The notes beneath the pieces are model-generated. The model worked only from the letters and a program-made list of their open reading frames with translations, was not told the DNA's origin and did not search any database. Positions 41,201-47,849 of a stretch of DNA of 64,000 nucleotides are shown here, piece by piece (position 1 is the first letter of the stretch; every line of letters begins with the position of its first letter). The position numbers and the translations under genes are program-made. The stretch is from Apoda limacodes (Eukaryota > Arthropoda > Insecta > Lepidoptera > Limacodidae): contig OX291545.1 of NCBI GenBank assembly GCA_946406115.1, forward strand, positions 13,654,001-13,718,000. Direction: 5' to 3'.

Positions 41201-42471
41201 AGCATCTTTTTGACCAAAACCCATACAAATTTCCAAAAAATATTTTCCGTCCGATAAAGCTAAAGCAGGGCGCGAAAAAAAAATTACGACTTACCCCATG
41301 GAGTGGAGTTTCGTTGTTTAGAGGCTAAAGACTTAAATTCTACATTTGGTACGGTACTGTTCACCAAATGCAAACCGACAATATGGCCGTTCAATATTTG
41401 ATAGCACATCTACTACTCTACCTCCCGAGCTTGTGCAGCCAATGCGTTGAATGCGGTCCGGAAGTGACGTCACAGCGCATCCATTTTTGGTCAAGAGAAC
41501 GATCGAATAGATAGATATAATAGATAATTTATAATAGACAGCATTGAGCGCATTCAGTGCGTATAATGCTTGTCAAAAAAACGGCCCTTAAAATGAGTTA
41601 TAGATATTTGATAGGTCTCACCTAATAAGTTGCAGTTTACCTGAATAATGTCACAGATTTCCAATTTTGACCTATTTTTTCTCTTGCTGCTTCCTTTAAC
41701 TATAAAGTCATGTATCAAATTAATAAGGTTGGTACTATAGGTAGGTAAATATAAGATTGTCTTGATTAAAATTATATATTTATTGTCTAAGTCCAACTTA
41801 TATATCCATCTAACAATTTTACGTACCTGAAACTAAAAAAAAAAATTGTCTAGATTTAGGTACTCGGGGTTTAAAAAAGAATTGTGACCTAATAAACAAT
41901 AGCAAAATACGGTACTTCTTTGTTTGTTTATAGAACTCTCTAACTGAAAATGATAGCAACAACAATAACCAATGTTAATATGACGATTGCAATAAGACGG
42001 TGGTGATACTGGAGACAAAGACATCCAGAACTACTGTATGGTACTGTACGGTAACACCATAACCTGCTGCACGGCTGTCTCTTAGCAGTGGTTTAATTTA
42101 ACTAGGCTATGCATACAAGACCACTAAATGTTTAGTTTATACACACCATTAGACCTTCTCCTACCGCTGTGACCACTTATTTTATCAGTGATAACATTTG
42201 AGACACTTCTATGTTTGGGTGATCCTATTACTTCCCAAGACTCGACAATTACGTTCAGCATCGACTCAAACATCATAGTCACTATTTCCTGCTGTACAGA
42301 CATTTTAGGTCGAACGAACATGGATGTCATGGACGCGTCCATATTCCTCGCAGAGCTCGCTCCTCGCGCAGTGGACAGTACATCATCATCGAACTGTGTG
42401 GAATGCGTTTTCCTAGTAATCAATGAGCTTTCACGTCTTGTCAATGTACGTTGAGGATCAAGATAAAACAT
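19996..42471 (-). CDS. RSPH10B: Radial spoke head protein 10 homologue B, whole gene (8 exons)
   Basis: RSPH10B is a MORN-repeat protein of the radial spoke head in motile axonemes. Coding exons, 5' to 3' on the minus strand: 42471-42165, 41699-41641, 40976-40827, 34945-34715, 33962-33849, 33212-32225, 30789-30565, 20297-19996. Every junction has GT and AG, all phases match, and the total is 2,376 bases: 791 residues plus stop, against about 870 in human. MORN repeats (consensus YxGxWxxGxxxGxG) fill residues about 130-400. The second half matches RSPH10B in its LYLWQLFYDCNVHEKGLTL and FFEFFEAFIAC segments. No stop or frameshift was found, so the gene looks functional although introns 3 and 7 are filled with retrotransposons. 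Testis-biased expression is expected from the family's role. Confidence 0.9.
20298..20783. other. RSPH10B intron 7, distal part
   Basis: AT-rich intron sequence without a recognised feature, up to a Helitron-like element. Confidence 0.4.
20784..21228 (+). mobile_element. non-autonomous Helitron-like element, copy B
   Basis: TCTATATTAATATTATAAAG at the 5' end and GCAGAAGCTAG at the 3' end, between A (20783) and T (21229). Close to copy A at 5885-6417 but shortened. It contains an internal AGGGAAAAGATTTGATTGTT block duplicating its own 5' region. Confidence 0.7.
21653..21927 (-). repeat. 3' LTR of the errantivirus-type element
   Basis: Minus-strand start TGTTATACC at 21927. Matches the right LTR through most of its length (GTGGCGTGATGTCGTGGGCG). 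Its outer terminal bases are altered: the expected TGTAACAC end reads CTTTTTAA. Confidence 0.85.
22080..23772 (-). pseudogene. env of the errantivirus-type element, broken
   Basis: Envelope fusion protein of the insect errantivirus/baculovirus F-like type, seen only as a damaged copy. Visible features are a basic KSKR cleavage-type site followed by a Gly-containing hydrophobic stretch near 23440, heptad-rich helices to 22960, and a Cys-rich C-terminal half (22939-22136). A hydrophobic membrane segment (ICIVITITLFII, about 22135-22090) lies in another frame. A stop separates the halves at 22940-22959 and a further break precedes the membrane segment. It is described here only as a broken relic. 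Confidence 0.8.
23900..23922. repeat. (TTTTA)n microsatellite
   Basis: About five TTTTA units between pol and env of the LTR element. Confidence 0.8.
24308..24900 (-). pseudogene. integrase of pol, internally damaged
   Basis: An H-H-C-C zinc-binding region is visible in pieces (HDIPIAGHLG, CTSCQTNK, about 24830-24680) with a TAG inside. The core retains ILTDQGTNFTSDLF and YHPQTQGALERSH. The first part of the catalytic core, with the leading Asp, appears deleted around 24550-24650. Confidence 0.8.
24951..25937 (-). pseudogene. tether after RNase H, with an Asn/Pro-rich insert
   Basis: Begins in phase with RNase H after a stop. KITYQKGKLNSAADALSRNP is the classic end of gypsy RNase H. The following 250 codons are rich in Asn, Pro, Asp and Thr with repeated NPTDID/NPTDTD phrases and have no known enzymatic motif. 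The frame shifts near 25000. Confidence 0.75.
25938..27292 (-). pseudogene. reverse transcriptase and RNase H of pol
   Basis: RT blocks on the minus strand: WRIVIDYRKLND, FTLDLTSGFHQ, then a stop near 26735. They continue with MPFGLKNAPSTFQRLMN and FVYLDDIVIYS (catalytic YLDD near 26580). A frame break follows. RNase H starts at FILTSDASNFAISAIL with the STTEKELLAVV block (26264-25938). The catalytic residues remain, but two breaks prevent one continuous protein. Confidence 0.88.
27370..28248 (-). pseudogene. aspartic protease region of pol
   Basis: RFLVDTGSAVSLI carries the D-T/S-G active site at about 27830. N-terminal to it are four near-identical short repeats of about 19-20 residues (NHT.NQPQTSIDS). 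Downstream, GIIGNDLLNKF is the second conserved protease block. Confidence 0.85.
28262..29237 (-). pseudogene. gag of the LTR element
   Basis: Minus ATG at 29237. An early in-frame TGA and a length change in a T-run near 29130 break the frame. From about 29110 it is open to 28262. The C-terminal half has a CX2CX4HX4C zinc knuckle (CRYCKNVGHTIDKC) in an Asn/Gln-rich region, typical of nucleocapsid. A LEGTAEQACSN stretch is typical of insect gypsy capsids. Confidence 0.85.
29238..29979 (-). repeat. 5' leader of the LTR element with GAAGCTGG-type repeats
   Basis: From about 29620 to 29930 a degenerate 10-11-base motif (GCTGGGTGAA, GCTGGCTGAA, GCTGTGCCGA) recurs at least a dozen times in two clusters, separated by TTGCTTCTCTTGTTG-type sequence. 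It lies between the presumed primer site and gag, where packaging signals usually sit. Confidence 0.65.
29980..30252 (-). repeat. 5' LTR of the errantivirus-type element
   Basis: Minus strand TGTTATACC (30252) to GTTACA (29980), TG...CA ends. It contains AATAAAG on the minus strand near its 3' end. The sequence just inside (TGGCAGCTAAATGGG, minus, about 29961-29975) sits where a tRNA primer site should be. The primer tRNA is not identified. Confidence 0.85.
30565..30789 (-). CDS. RSPH10B: RSPH10B exon 7
   Basis: 225 bases between ATTTCTAG and GTATGT, residues 617-691 plus one base. FMPLKGVYGLYLSIGEPHTV aligns with the vertebrate FLWMLKDFKMINKELT region. Confidence 0.85.
30990..31290. repeat. 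dispersed repeat related to 61140-61270, split by a MITE
   Basis: GACGTCAAAGTCTGCGACA, then GTATTCTTACAGTA and GTGGTCTTTTACTATGG, parallels 61160-61265, where no insertion interrupts the order. It lies in RSPH10B intron 6. Confidence 0.6.
31068..31243. mobile_element. MITE with 24-bp perfect inverted ends
   Basis: GCGCAAGCCACATAGGATCT... at 31070 is matched by its exact complement ending at 31241. There are about 124 bases between, without coding. It sits inside the repeat that is uninterrupted at 61 kb. The target duplication is not clear. Confidence 0.75.
31291..31695. mobile_element. MITE with about 21-bp inverted ends
   Basis: AGGGCGCGTTCGTTCTGGGA at the left and TCCCAGAACGAACGCGCTCC at the right, one indel apart. 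About 405 bp, AT-rich interior with AACGAACGG also repeated inside. The superfamily cannot be told without a clear target duplication. Confidence 0.75.
31852..32024. repeat. direct duplication in RSPH10B intron 6
   Basis: About 60 bases (GTTGGTTGCATATTCCCTAT...) at 31852-31914 recur at 31962-32024 with a few differences, a local tandem duplication with a 110-base period. Confidence 0.75.
32225..33212 (-). CDS. RSPH10B: RSPH10B exon 6, last MORN repeats and helical region
   Basis: 988 bases between TTATTTTAG and GTAGAC, residues 288-616 plus one base. It starts with FYEGQWKNGVMSGSGIYIW, AYRGHWENGKRTGFGF and HYKGDFKENKKHGLGRF. A helical region follows with LIRLYLWQLFYDCNVHEKGL, typical of RSPH10B. 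Without splicing the frame would end nine bases further on, and the exon 7 phase match shows splicing is the natural reading. Confidence 0.92.
33268..33500 (+). pseudogene. Jockey-type RT linker fragment in RSPH10B intron 5
   Basis: Plus-strand frames read RNTDYSIRKATKNMKQPII and, after a shift, NEQKAKMFAEHLETILKPN, the segment that precedes RT in Jockey elements. Both ends are truncated. Confidence 0.65.
33849..33962 (-). CDS. RSPH10B: RSPH10B exon 5, MORN repeats
   Basis: 114 bases between TATTCCAG and GTAAGT, residues 250-287. IRHGLGSREY completes the previous repeat and GYKGEWNRYVREGKGLMIW forms the next. Confidence 0.88.
34715..34945 (-). CDS. RSPH10B: RSPH10B exon 4, MORN repeats
   Basis: 231 bases between CATTACAG and GTGAGT, residues 173-249. 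Three MORN units: NNEINGKGKIQW, WYEGDFVGNLRHGKGLYV and AGGWHCGTKHGYGVIYY, then YDGEWEY leading into exon 5. Confidence 0.9.
35041..35355 (-). mobile_element. reversed 3' tail of the 9.7-12-kb Jockey family
   Basis: The T-run at 35041-35052 is the poly(A) on the minus strand. GCTGTTGCAGCCATTACTGC, the AAAAAGCCCGG/GAGTCTCGCCCC block and the Arg/Pro-rich coding end match 11480-11950 in the opposite direction. It lies in RSPH10B intron 3. Confidence 0.82.
35395..35700 (+). mobile_element. Helitron-like 5' fragment
   Basis: CCCTAATATTATAAAGAGGAAAG with the downstream ACTACTGGACCGATTTCAAAA block, as in the copies at 5885 and 20784. The CTAG terminus was not found, so it is truncated or a different subfamily. 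Confidence 0.55.
36133..38823 (-). pseudogene. ORF2 (endonuclease and RT) of the intron-3 LINE
   Basis: ATG 38823. Endonuclease: FATFNCKNVKRS, VICLQETWLHD, FILGDFNADPG and SDHYPLVI. RT: KDKSPGHDGLSIEHYK, NYRPISLATI, QFGFRPRLSTESAI, FLDLSKAFDLV, VRQGGLSSPTLFNLYIN, LSYADDMVLLS (catalytic YADD) and KFKYLGHVVT. A C-terminal RLDCPFLRHCCNRH segment lies in another frame. All catalytic motifs are visible. A frameshift, a TAA and an A-run indel interrupt it. Confidence 0.88.
38816..39445 (-). pseudogene. ORF1 of the intron-3 LINE (5'-truncated)
   Basis: Two frames overlap near 39150-39205, separated by a one-base shift at about the GWKTVTNRK segment. The later frame holds a conserved IPMFITNVHLSTADSDIV... 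block and KFWPAGVIFRRFVHFR, as in CR1-like ORF1 C-termini. The stop TAG at 38818-38816 overlaps the ORF2 start in ATGGATAG. Confidence 0.72.
39446..40826. other. RSPH10B intron 3, proximal part
   Basis: 39924-40210 is an AGGGTTCCGTA-family repeat with a (CCGT)n/(CTGT)n run. A 77-codon plus frame at 40274-40504 (LRPLILAFKFYNTHLSNNFM...) resembles nothing I know. 40550-40740 is GC-richer without coding signal. Confidence 0.45.
40827..40976 (-). CDS. RSPH10B: RSPH10B exon 3, first MORN repeats
   Basis: 150 bases between TTTACAG and GTAAGT, residues 123-172. Contains RNGNIYEGEISMKCMHGEG and RFQWANGTVYL, a MORN repeat and the start of the next. Confidence 0.85.
40977..41640. other. RSPH10B intron 2
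   Basis: AT-rich with a CG-richer patch around 41400-41480 that contains the palindrome TGACGTCA. No gene or transposon recognised. Confidence 0.4.
41641..41699 (-). CDS. RSPH10B: RSPH10B exon 2 (small)
   Basis: 59 bases between ACTTTATAG and GTAAAC, residues 103-122, a basic KGSSKRKNRSK linker. Chosen because it is the only segment found that joins the phase-1 end of exon 1 to the phase-0 start of exon 3. Sequence similarity alone does not prove it. Confidence 0.6.
42165..42471 (-). CDS. RSPH10B: RSPH10B exon 1
   Basis: ATG is at 42471-42469, giving residues 1-102 plus one base, donor GTAGGA. Ser/Thr/Arg-rich start, then a FESMLNVIVESWE block that corresponds to the ILTKLIVESYEG stretch before the first MORN repeat in vertebrates. 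A later donor (GTGTAT at 42144) is possible but would not match exon 2's phase. Confidence 0.75.
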
Positions 42472-44859
42472 CTTAAGATATTATTGTAATTATAAATGCA
42501 GACAAAAATTATTGTCAGCTTGATATGAATGACACTGTTTGTCATATAATGACAGGTTACTAAAGTGTTTGCAACTGAATTAAGAAACGACTGATGGCTT
42601 GTTTACACGTGTTAAGTAGCCAAGCAATTAAGAAAAAAATTAACTTACCTAATCTCTGAGTCAATTGTCGCGTGTAAACACTAAATTTATATTAAGTTTT
42701 TAAATGATTTATTGAAAAGTTGTTTAGGATTTGTTATAATGTTTTAGTTAAGTAACTGCGGCCCCCACCCCGCACGCCTGATTTCCACGTTTTTTTCGCC
42801 GGCGCGGCGTTTGATTCATAATATCTGTTATCACCGCTGCAAGAATGCAACACAAATTGCATCCAAAAACATTTATATAAAAATGCATAATGTTGTCATA
42901 ATGTTTCGTAATAATAAGTATATATTTACACAATAAAAAAACTATTTTCCTTGTAGGGACTAGTTTAGATTTAAGAAAATGTCATAAAAATAAGTGTAAA
43001 ATTGTATTAAGTTAGGTAAAAGTAGAGTAGGTTTGTTTCATTTCCCCTCTTTACTATTTGTTGATATCAAAAATAATATTGTGTGAGTACCGACATGTTG
43101 TCGACTTTGTACGCACGACTATCTCAAAAAAAGCGGGAAATTTAGTTTAATATATGTATGTAAAACATATGTCATTTGTTGTGAAAAAATGTACAGAACT
43201 ACTATGTAAAATTCTGTATAGACCGTATGTACGGTTAATAAGTTACAGGTGAAAATAGTTAGCGTGTTGAGTATTGTACATTCTTTCTCCCTCACTCCTT
43301 TGATAATAGACTGCGATAGACATACAAAAGGGATGGGTCTATGGGTAAAAAAGAAAAAGACTGTCTAAAACTTTACCTGGCTAGGGTCATTAAGTCCTTA
43401 GGCTATGCCTAAAATAAGCATTACAGGTTAAAAGCACACCTTTGCCCCTACACGTAGGTATCTATACCGTTACGATAAGTAGTATGGTTGGGGCACAAAT
43501 TACGTTTAAACTTATGAAATACGATAGCTTATAACTCAGTAACCGGGTCACATAGGATAAACATAAATATATCACTAGATACCTCTCATAGGCATCTATC
43601 AAAATAAATAGGTTTCATACAGGTAACTTTAAACCCTGAAGTACAGGAGCACAAGAAAAATCCTGAAAACTTATATCACACATTTTTTCATCATTTTTTA
43701 ACATACTGACTGACACCAAAAACACTGAAAGGTATGTCCGAATTTTAGGTCCATTTTTTGACATATAACACCAAGTCTGTAGTCATCTAGTGTAGGCAGA
43801 AAGCCCTGAGAGCTAAAATTCCAGCTCTTCTCTCACTACGGCCTAACCGTAGACGATGGAACATACCACTATGCGTCATTGGAACCGCCTCCGAAAGCTC
43901 TATCTTAGGACACCTAAATCGTCATTATAGCTCCTACCGTTTGGCTATAAAACCGAAAAATGTAAAACAGCGTATTATATAGTCAAGCCGCAAATCGTGT
44001 GACTGTGATGGCAATAGCCGATAGAGACCCCAACTGTCAGTAGCGATTTATAGCTAGGTAGATATACCTACACTTTAGATATATGTCTATATCGACAACT
44101 ATATGTTGTCTTTCACTAAGCTTTTGTGTGGGCTAGATTTTTAGTCATCACAGTAAGTACAATAAGTTAAGTACTAAATCTATAAGGTTCTATGGAACAA
44201 CCTCTCCCTCTGATGGGGTTTTTCATTTTTATTATAAATATAGTACAAATTTTGAATTTGTATTCAGTCTCCAAGAAAACTTCAACAAGTTAATAGCTAT
44301 GAAAGCTAAGAAGTAAAATTTTTGTACATATGTGTTAGAATTTAAGTTAGAAGCATAAGTTAATTAAAATCGGTCTGTTGTGTGCATATACGCGTTTTAA
44401 TATCTCAAGCGCCTAAGAAGAAACTCCTTGTCACGGGCAAAACCTTGTGCCACAGATATCGAAGGGTCTGTCCGCACAATATCTTTTAGTTCTTCGTGTA
44501 AATATTTGTTGATAAATTATTATAAAATGACGAAAAGCACGGAAAATACGACAATTAAATTTGTGGAACTATATATTCGCTATGACTGTCTGTGGAATTT
44601 TAAAAGTGTTGACTACTTATTGCAATAAACAAACCAAGCACCAAACTATTTCAAGTCGCAAGTCCGTCCATTCTGTGCGGCTTACTAAATCCTAAGTAAA
44701 TTCACGTGCGGACGCTCAAGCCCTCATTATTTAGTTAAGATTAAGTTAAAAGTTACTTATCTACTTAATCACTAAATGCATGTAAACCAACCATGAGTTC
44801 CCAGGAATGCAATTGTTCCTGTTTCTATTGCAGGTAGAATCTACAAAGCTAGCTCGATT

Positions 44860-44975
44860 TCGACTTTAAATGTACCCTAACCTATATCTGTGCCAAGTTT
44901 CATCCCGGTCTATCCAGTGGTTGAAGCTTGATTGAGTAACAAACAACCAAACTTTCGCATTTATAATATTAATGC
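44860..44975 (+). repeat. RTE/SINE-like 3' tail, diverged copy
   Basis: CTGTGCCAAGTTTCATCCC, GTGGTTGAAGC and the end CTTTCGCATTTATAATATTA, like the copies near 2.7-4 kb but with a different middle. Confidence 0.5.
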
Positions 44976-45080
44976 AATAGCTCGTAATTAATGAATTTTG
45001 CCAGCGGCTCCACCCGCCTTAAATTACTATAGCAAGCTGTAGTTCGTTTAAGCTTGGTTGTAGTTATAGTTATTCCCGCG

Positions 45081-45081
<1 letters not shown>

Positions 45082-45131
<50 letters not shown>
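45082..45131. repeat. (TA)n microsatellite
   Basis: Roughly 24 TA units with a single GTA interruption at about 45117. Confidence 0.95.
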
Positions 45132-45287
45132 CTGTGTATTAAGCCTAAAATTAAACCTCAAATACTGATTAAGAAAAGTACTTATCATTTAACTACAAAT
45201 CCCAAAGAACGTGTATCGAAAAATAAAGAAATTACAAAGTAAAAACAAAAAAAAATGGCTTATACTGTCCATGACTGGTGATTTTAC

Positions 45288-46106
45288 CTTACTTGATTCC
45301 CGAAAGTTTAGCCTGCACGACCTCAATTTCAAGTCTTCGTTTTAGAGTATACTAACTAGACTTCCTTCCTATGGCTCCGCTTGTGCCTAGATATATACTA
45401 TCACGTCCAGGAAATAATTGATTAATCAGGACTTATGTATTCTATGTTTTTCTCTATCCCTACCTACAACTACTCGTAAACCTACTTATACGTACATGAG
45501 ACATAAAATTGCATCGACGGTAAAAAAGTGTTTAGAGCTATAATATCATTTTCATCCCATCTATTCATTGTGTGGGAAAAAAGTGCTTCTTTGCTCCCTA
45601 GAGCAGTACCTTATGAGATTTGACTGATTTCAAATAAAAAAACGTATATTCCTCGCAAATGTGTGTGTTTGTCTGTTACTTCATAAGTCACTCATACATG
45701 GATTGATGTAGATAAAATTTGGTATGGAGATAGTTTGAGTCCCGGGGAAGGACATAGGATATTATCTTATATATATATAAAAATTACGTGTCACGTTATT
45801 TGTCCGCGATGGACTCCTTAACTACTGAACTACTGAACCGATTTTAAATTTGATTCGTACACCGTGTGCAATTTGATCCAACTTGAAAGATAGGATACCC
45901 TACATCTCAATTTATAGTCGCAATATTATTTTATTGTAAATCATTTGTCTTGAATACATAAGTCCTGGTAAATCAATTATTTCCTGGACGTGATAGTATA
46001 TATCTAGGCACAAGCGGAGCCATAGGAAGGAAGTCTAGTTAGTATACTCTAAAACGAAGACTTGAAATTGAGGTCGTGCAGGCTAAACTTTCGGGAATCA
46101 AGTAAG
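45288..46106. mobile_element. inverted-repeat element with 155-bp arms
   Basis: Arms 45288-45442 and 45952-46106 are reverse complements with only a couple of differences (for example GATTAATCAGG against GATTTACCAGG). The 509-base centre holds reversed RTE-like (GAGTCCCGGGGAAGGACAT) and TATATAAAAATTACGTGTCA-type sequence. No transposase is present. Either a foldback-type MITE or a local inverted duplication. Confidence 0.8.
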
Positions 46107-46334
46107 TATATACTTGAAATATATATAAAAATGACTCACTAGTAGGGTTTGCAGGCAATTATATACTATATAATAAGCCAAAAGATATATATGACTGACT
46201 GCTGACTGATCTTCAAAACGCAAAGCTGGTACGCGTTAAACTCGCCAAACCGTAAGACTTTTAAACTCTCTGCTGGCGATGCTAGCTGTACTTCAAAATT
46301 GTTGACAAGGTACCTAAATTATAGGTAGGTACTT

Positions 46335-46465
46335 AACTTTTTTTATACCACTAAGGTGGCAAACACGCTTACGGTTCGCCTGATGGTAAGCGGTCACCGT
46401 AGCCTATGGACGCTTGCAACACCAGGGGTTTTACTAACGCGTTGCCGACCCTTCAAAAATTAACT
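46335..46465 (-). mobile_element. 3' end of the 14-kb LINE family
   Basis: T-run, then ATACCACTAAGGTGGCAAAC and the GCCTGATGGTAAGCGGTCAC block, ending near CCGACCCTTCAAAAAT. Confidence 0.85.
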
Positions 46466-47009
46466 GTAATTGAATCAGGCCAAGGCCATGCAAAATATTG
46501 ATCAACCATAAGTGGCAGTGAGATCGGATTCAAATTGCACGTAGGTATTTTATATAGGCAACACAATATTATAGTTATAAGTTAAAAAATGTAAAGTTCT
46601 TCCTACAGTCGCTTTCTATCGGAATAAAAAATGTCATTTTCAGTCTCTCCAGTAATCCCAGTGCTAAAAATCCTCTCTTGCTCTGTTGTGTAGTGCCTCA
46701 TGTTTTTATCCATGAAATTTCGCGGGAATCCTCTCCATCGCGAAAACAAATATTATAAGTCCTTCGCCTTCTATTTCACTAAATGTGCCAAAAATCAAGT
46801 AGGTACCTAACCCCGTTTCGGTTGCATCCGACACGTACAAAAATAGTAATAGTACCCCACGGCTTCATTAAGTTTAGGATCCTGCCTTTTTTGTCACTTC
46901 AGCTATTTCTGTGCCAAAATGAGGTTTTTCCGTTGCGAAGAAAAAAAATAGATAGCATGCCGTCTATCAGCCATGGAAAAATCTGATCCTATGGAGTAGT
47001 TTGAGTATA

Positions 47010-47400
47010 GGTTTGACTTGGTTCAACGACGGGCTGCGATAATTGTTGACGTTGTCAAACTCACTTGCCGTATCGAGCCCTTAAGTCTGAGGGAAACAAA
47101 GCCTTCCTGTGTGTGTTCTACCGCTTGTACAATGGGATGTGTTCTGAGGAATTGTTCGAAATGATGCCCACGGTTACTTCCATCGCACCGCCTGCCATCG
47201 GCAGAGAATTATTTCTCACAGTTTAGAACCGAAATGGTCGTATACAGTGTGGTTTCAGGGAAACTTTCTCCCGCGAATACTTGGGTTGTGGAATGAGCTC
47301 CCTGCCAAGGTTTTCTTTAAAGACTACAGTATGGGACCTTCGAGAAAGATGTTATTAGATTTTTGAAGGGTCGGCAACGCGCAAGCGATGCCCCTGGGGA
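47010..47400 (+). pseudogene. RT C-terminal piece of the 14-kb LINE family, plus strand
   Basis: Matches 14255-14625 in the opposite orientation (CAACGACGGGCTGCGA to GGGTCGGCAACGCGCAAGCG) with several indels. It points away from the fragment at 46335-46465, so the two are separate insertions or the result of an inversion. Confidence 0.75.
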
Positions 47401-47617
47401 ACTGCGGGAACTCTCGACCGACTACAAAAATCCTATATCCTTTTCCGTCTGTCTATCCTTGTACTATAAAGCGGGTCAATTGAATACGAGACGGCAAGGA
47501 ATTAAAAATAAAACAAACAAACAGAATTTCGCATTTAATTAGTGTTAGGATAATCTACTTACCTACGTATAAAATGACAAAAAAAAATCTTGTAATATAG
47601 GTATATATAAAAGTATA

Positions 47618-47769
47618 TTAATTTTCATAACAGTGCACTTTGAATAGAAGTTTAACCTTTTTCTTTAATTTGCGTTTATTAAGCTGGTTGTGGTAGAAAC
47701 GATGTCTCCAAGATGCACTCTCCGATATATCAGAAGAGCGTGTTAAATCTTTGTTTAACAGAGAACGAC
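47618..47769 (-). CDS. candidate third exon of the W/R-rich peptide gene
   Basis: Minus strand, after a pyrimidine-rich TTTCTATCGATAG acceptor (AG at 47771-47770). It is open to TAA 47620-47618 and encodes about 50 residues with a cationic end (KRKLKKKVKLLF). If a weak donor (GTTAAA) at 47854 in exon 2 is used, Gly60's first base joins GT here to keep Gly and stay in frame, replacing the stop. The joined protein would have about 110 residues. SESASWRHRF echoes the exon 2 NMEATFWRRRW block. AATAAA at 47680-47675 lies inside this exon and may end the unspliced mRNA instead. Confidence 0.4.
47675..47680 (-). promoter_or_regulatory. candidate poly(A) signal for the W/R-rich peptide mRNA
   Basis: AATAAA on the minus strand about 170 bases after the 60-residue frame's stop. 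Confidence 0.4.
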
Positions 47770-47849
47770 CTATCGATAGAAACAAAATAAAAATTTATAG
47801 GAATAGTCAACGTTAATTCAATAAAAAATTAAGGAGAAACAAGTTAGAT

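Larger units (their letters stand above)
42472..45287. other. intergenic region upstream of RSPH10B
   Basis: Should include the RSPH10B promoter. A short inverted pair GTTTACACG/CGTGTAAAC brackets 42604-42678. A 64-codon plus frame with raised GC lies at 43791-43982. An RTE-like tail (TTCGCATTTATAATATTAATG) lies at 44860-44975. No confirmed gene. Confidence 0.4.

Noticed and set aside
44860..44975. tRNA or tRNA-derived SINE head
   Set aside because: Looked for A- and B-box patterns around all RTE-like tails in the window. None was convincing, so no tRNA gene or tRNA head is called.
45054..45242. ORF over the (TA)n tract
   Set aside because: Translation is Tyr/Ile repeat of a microsatellite.
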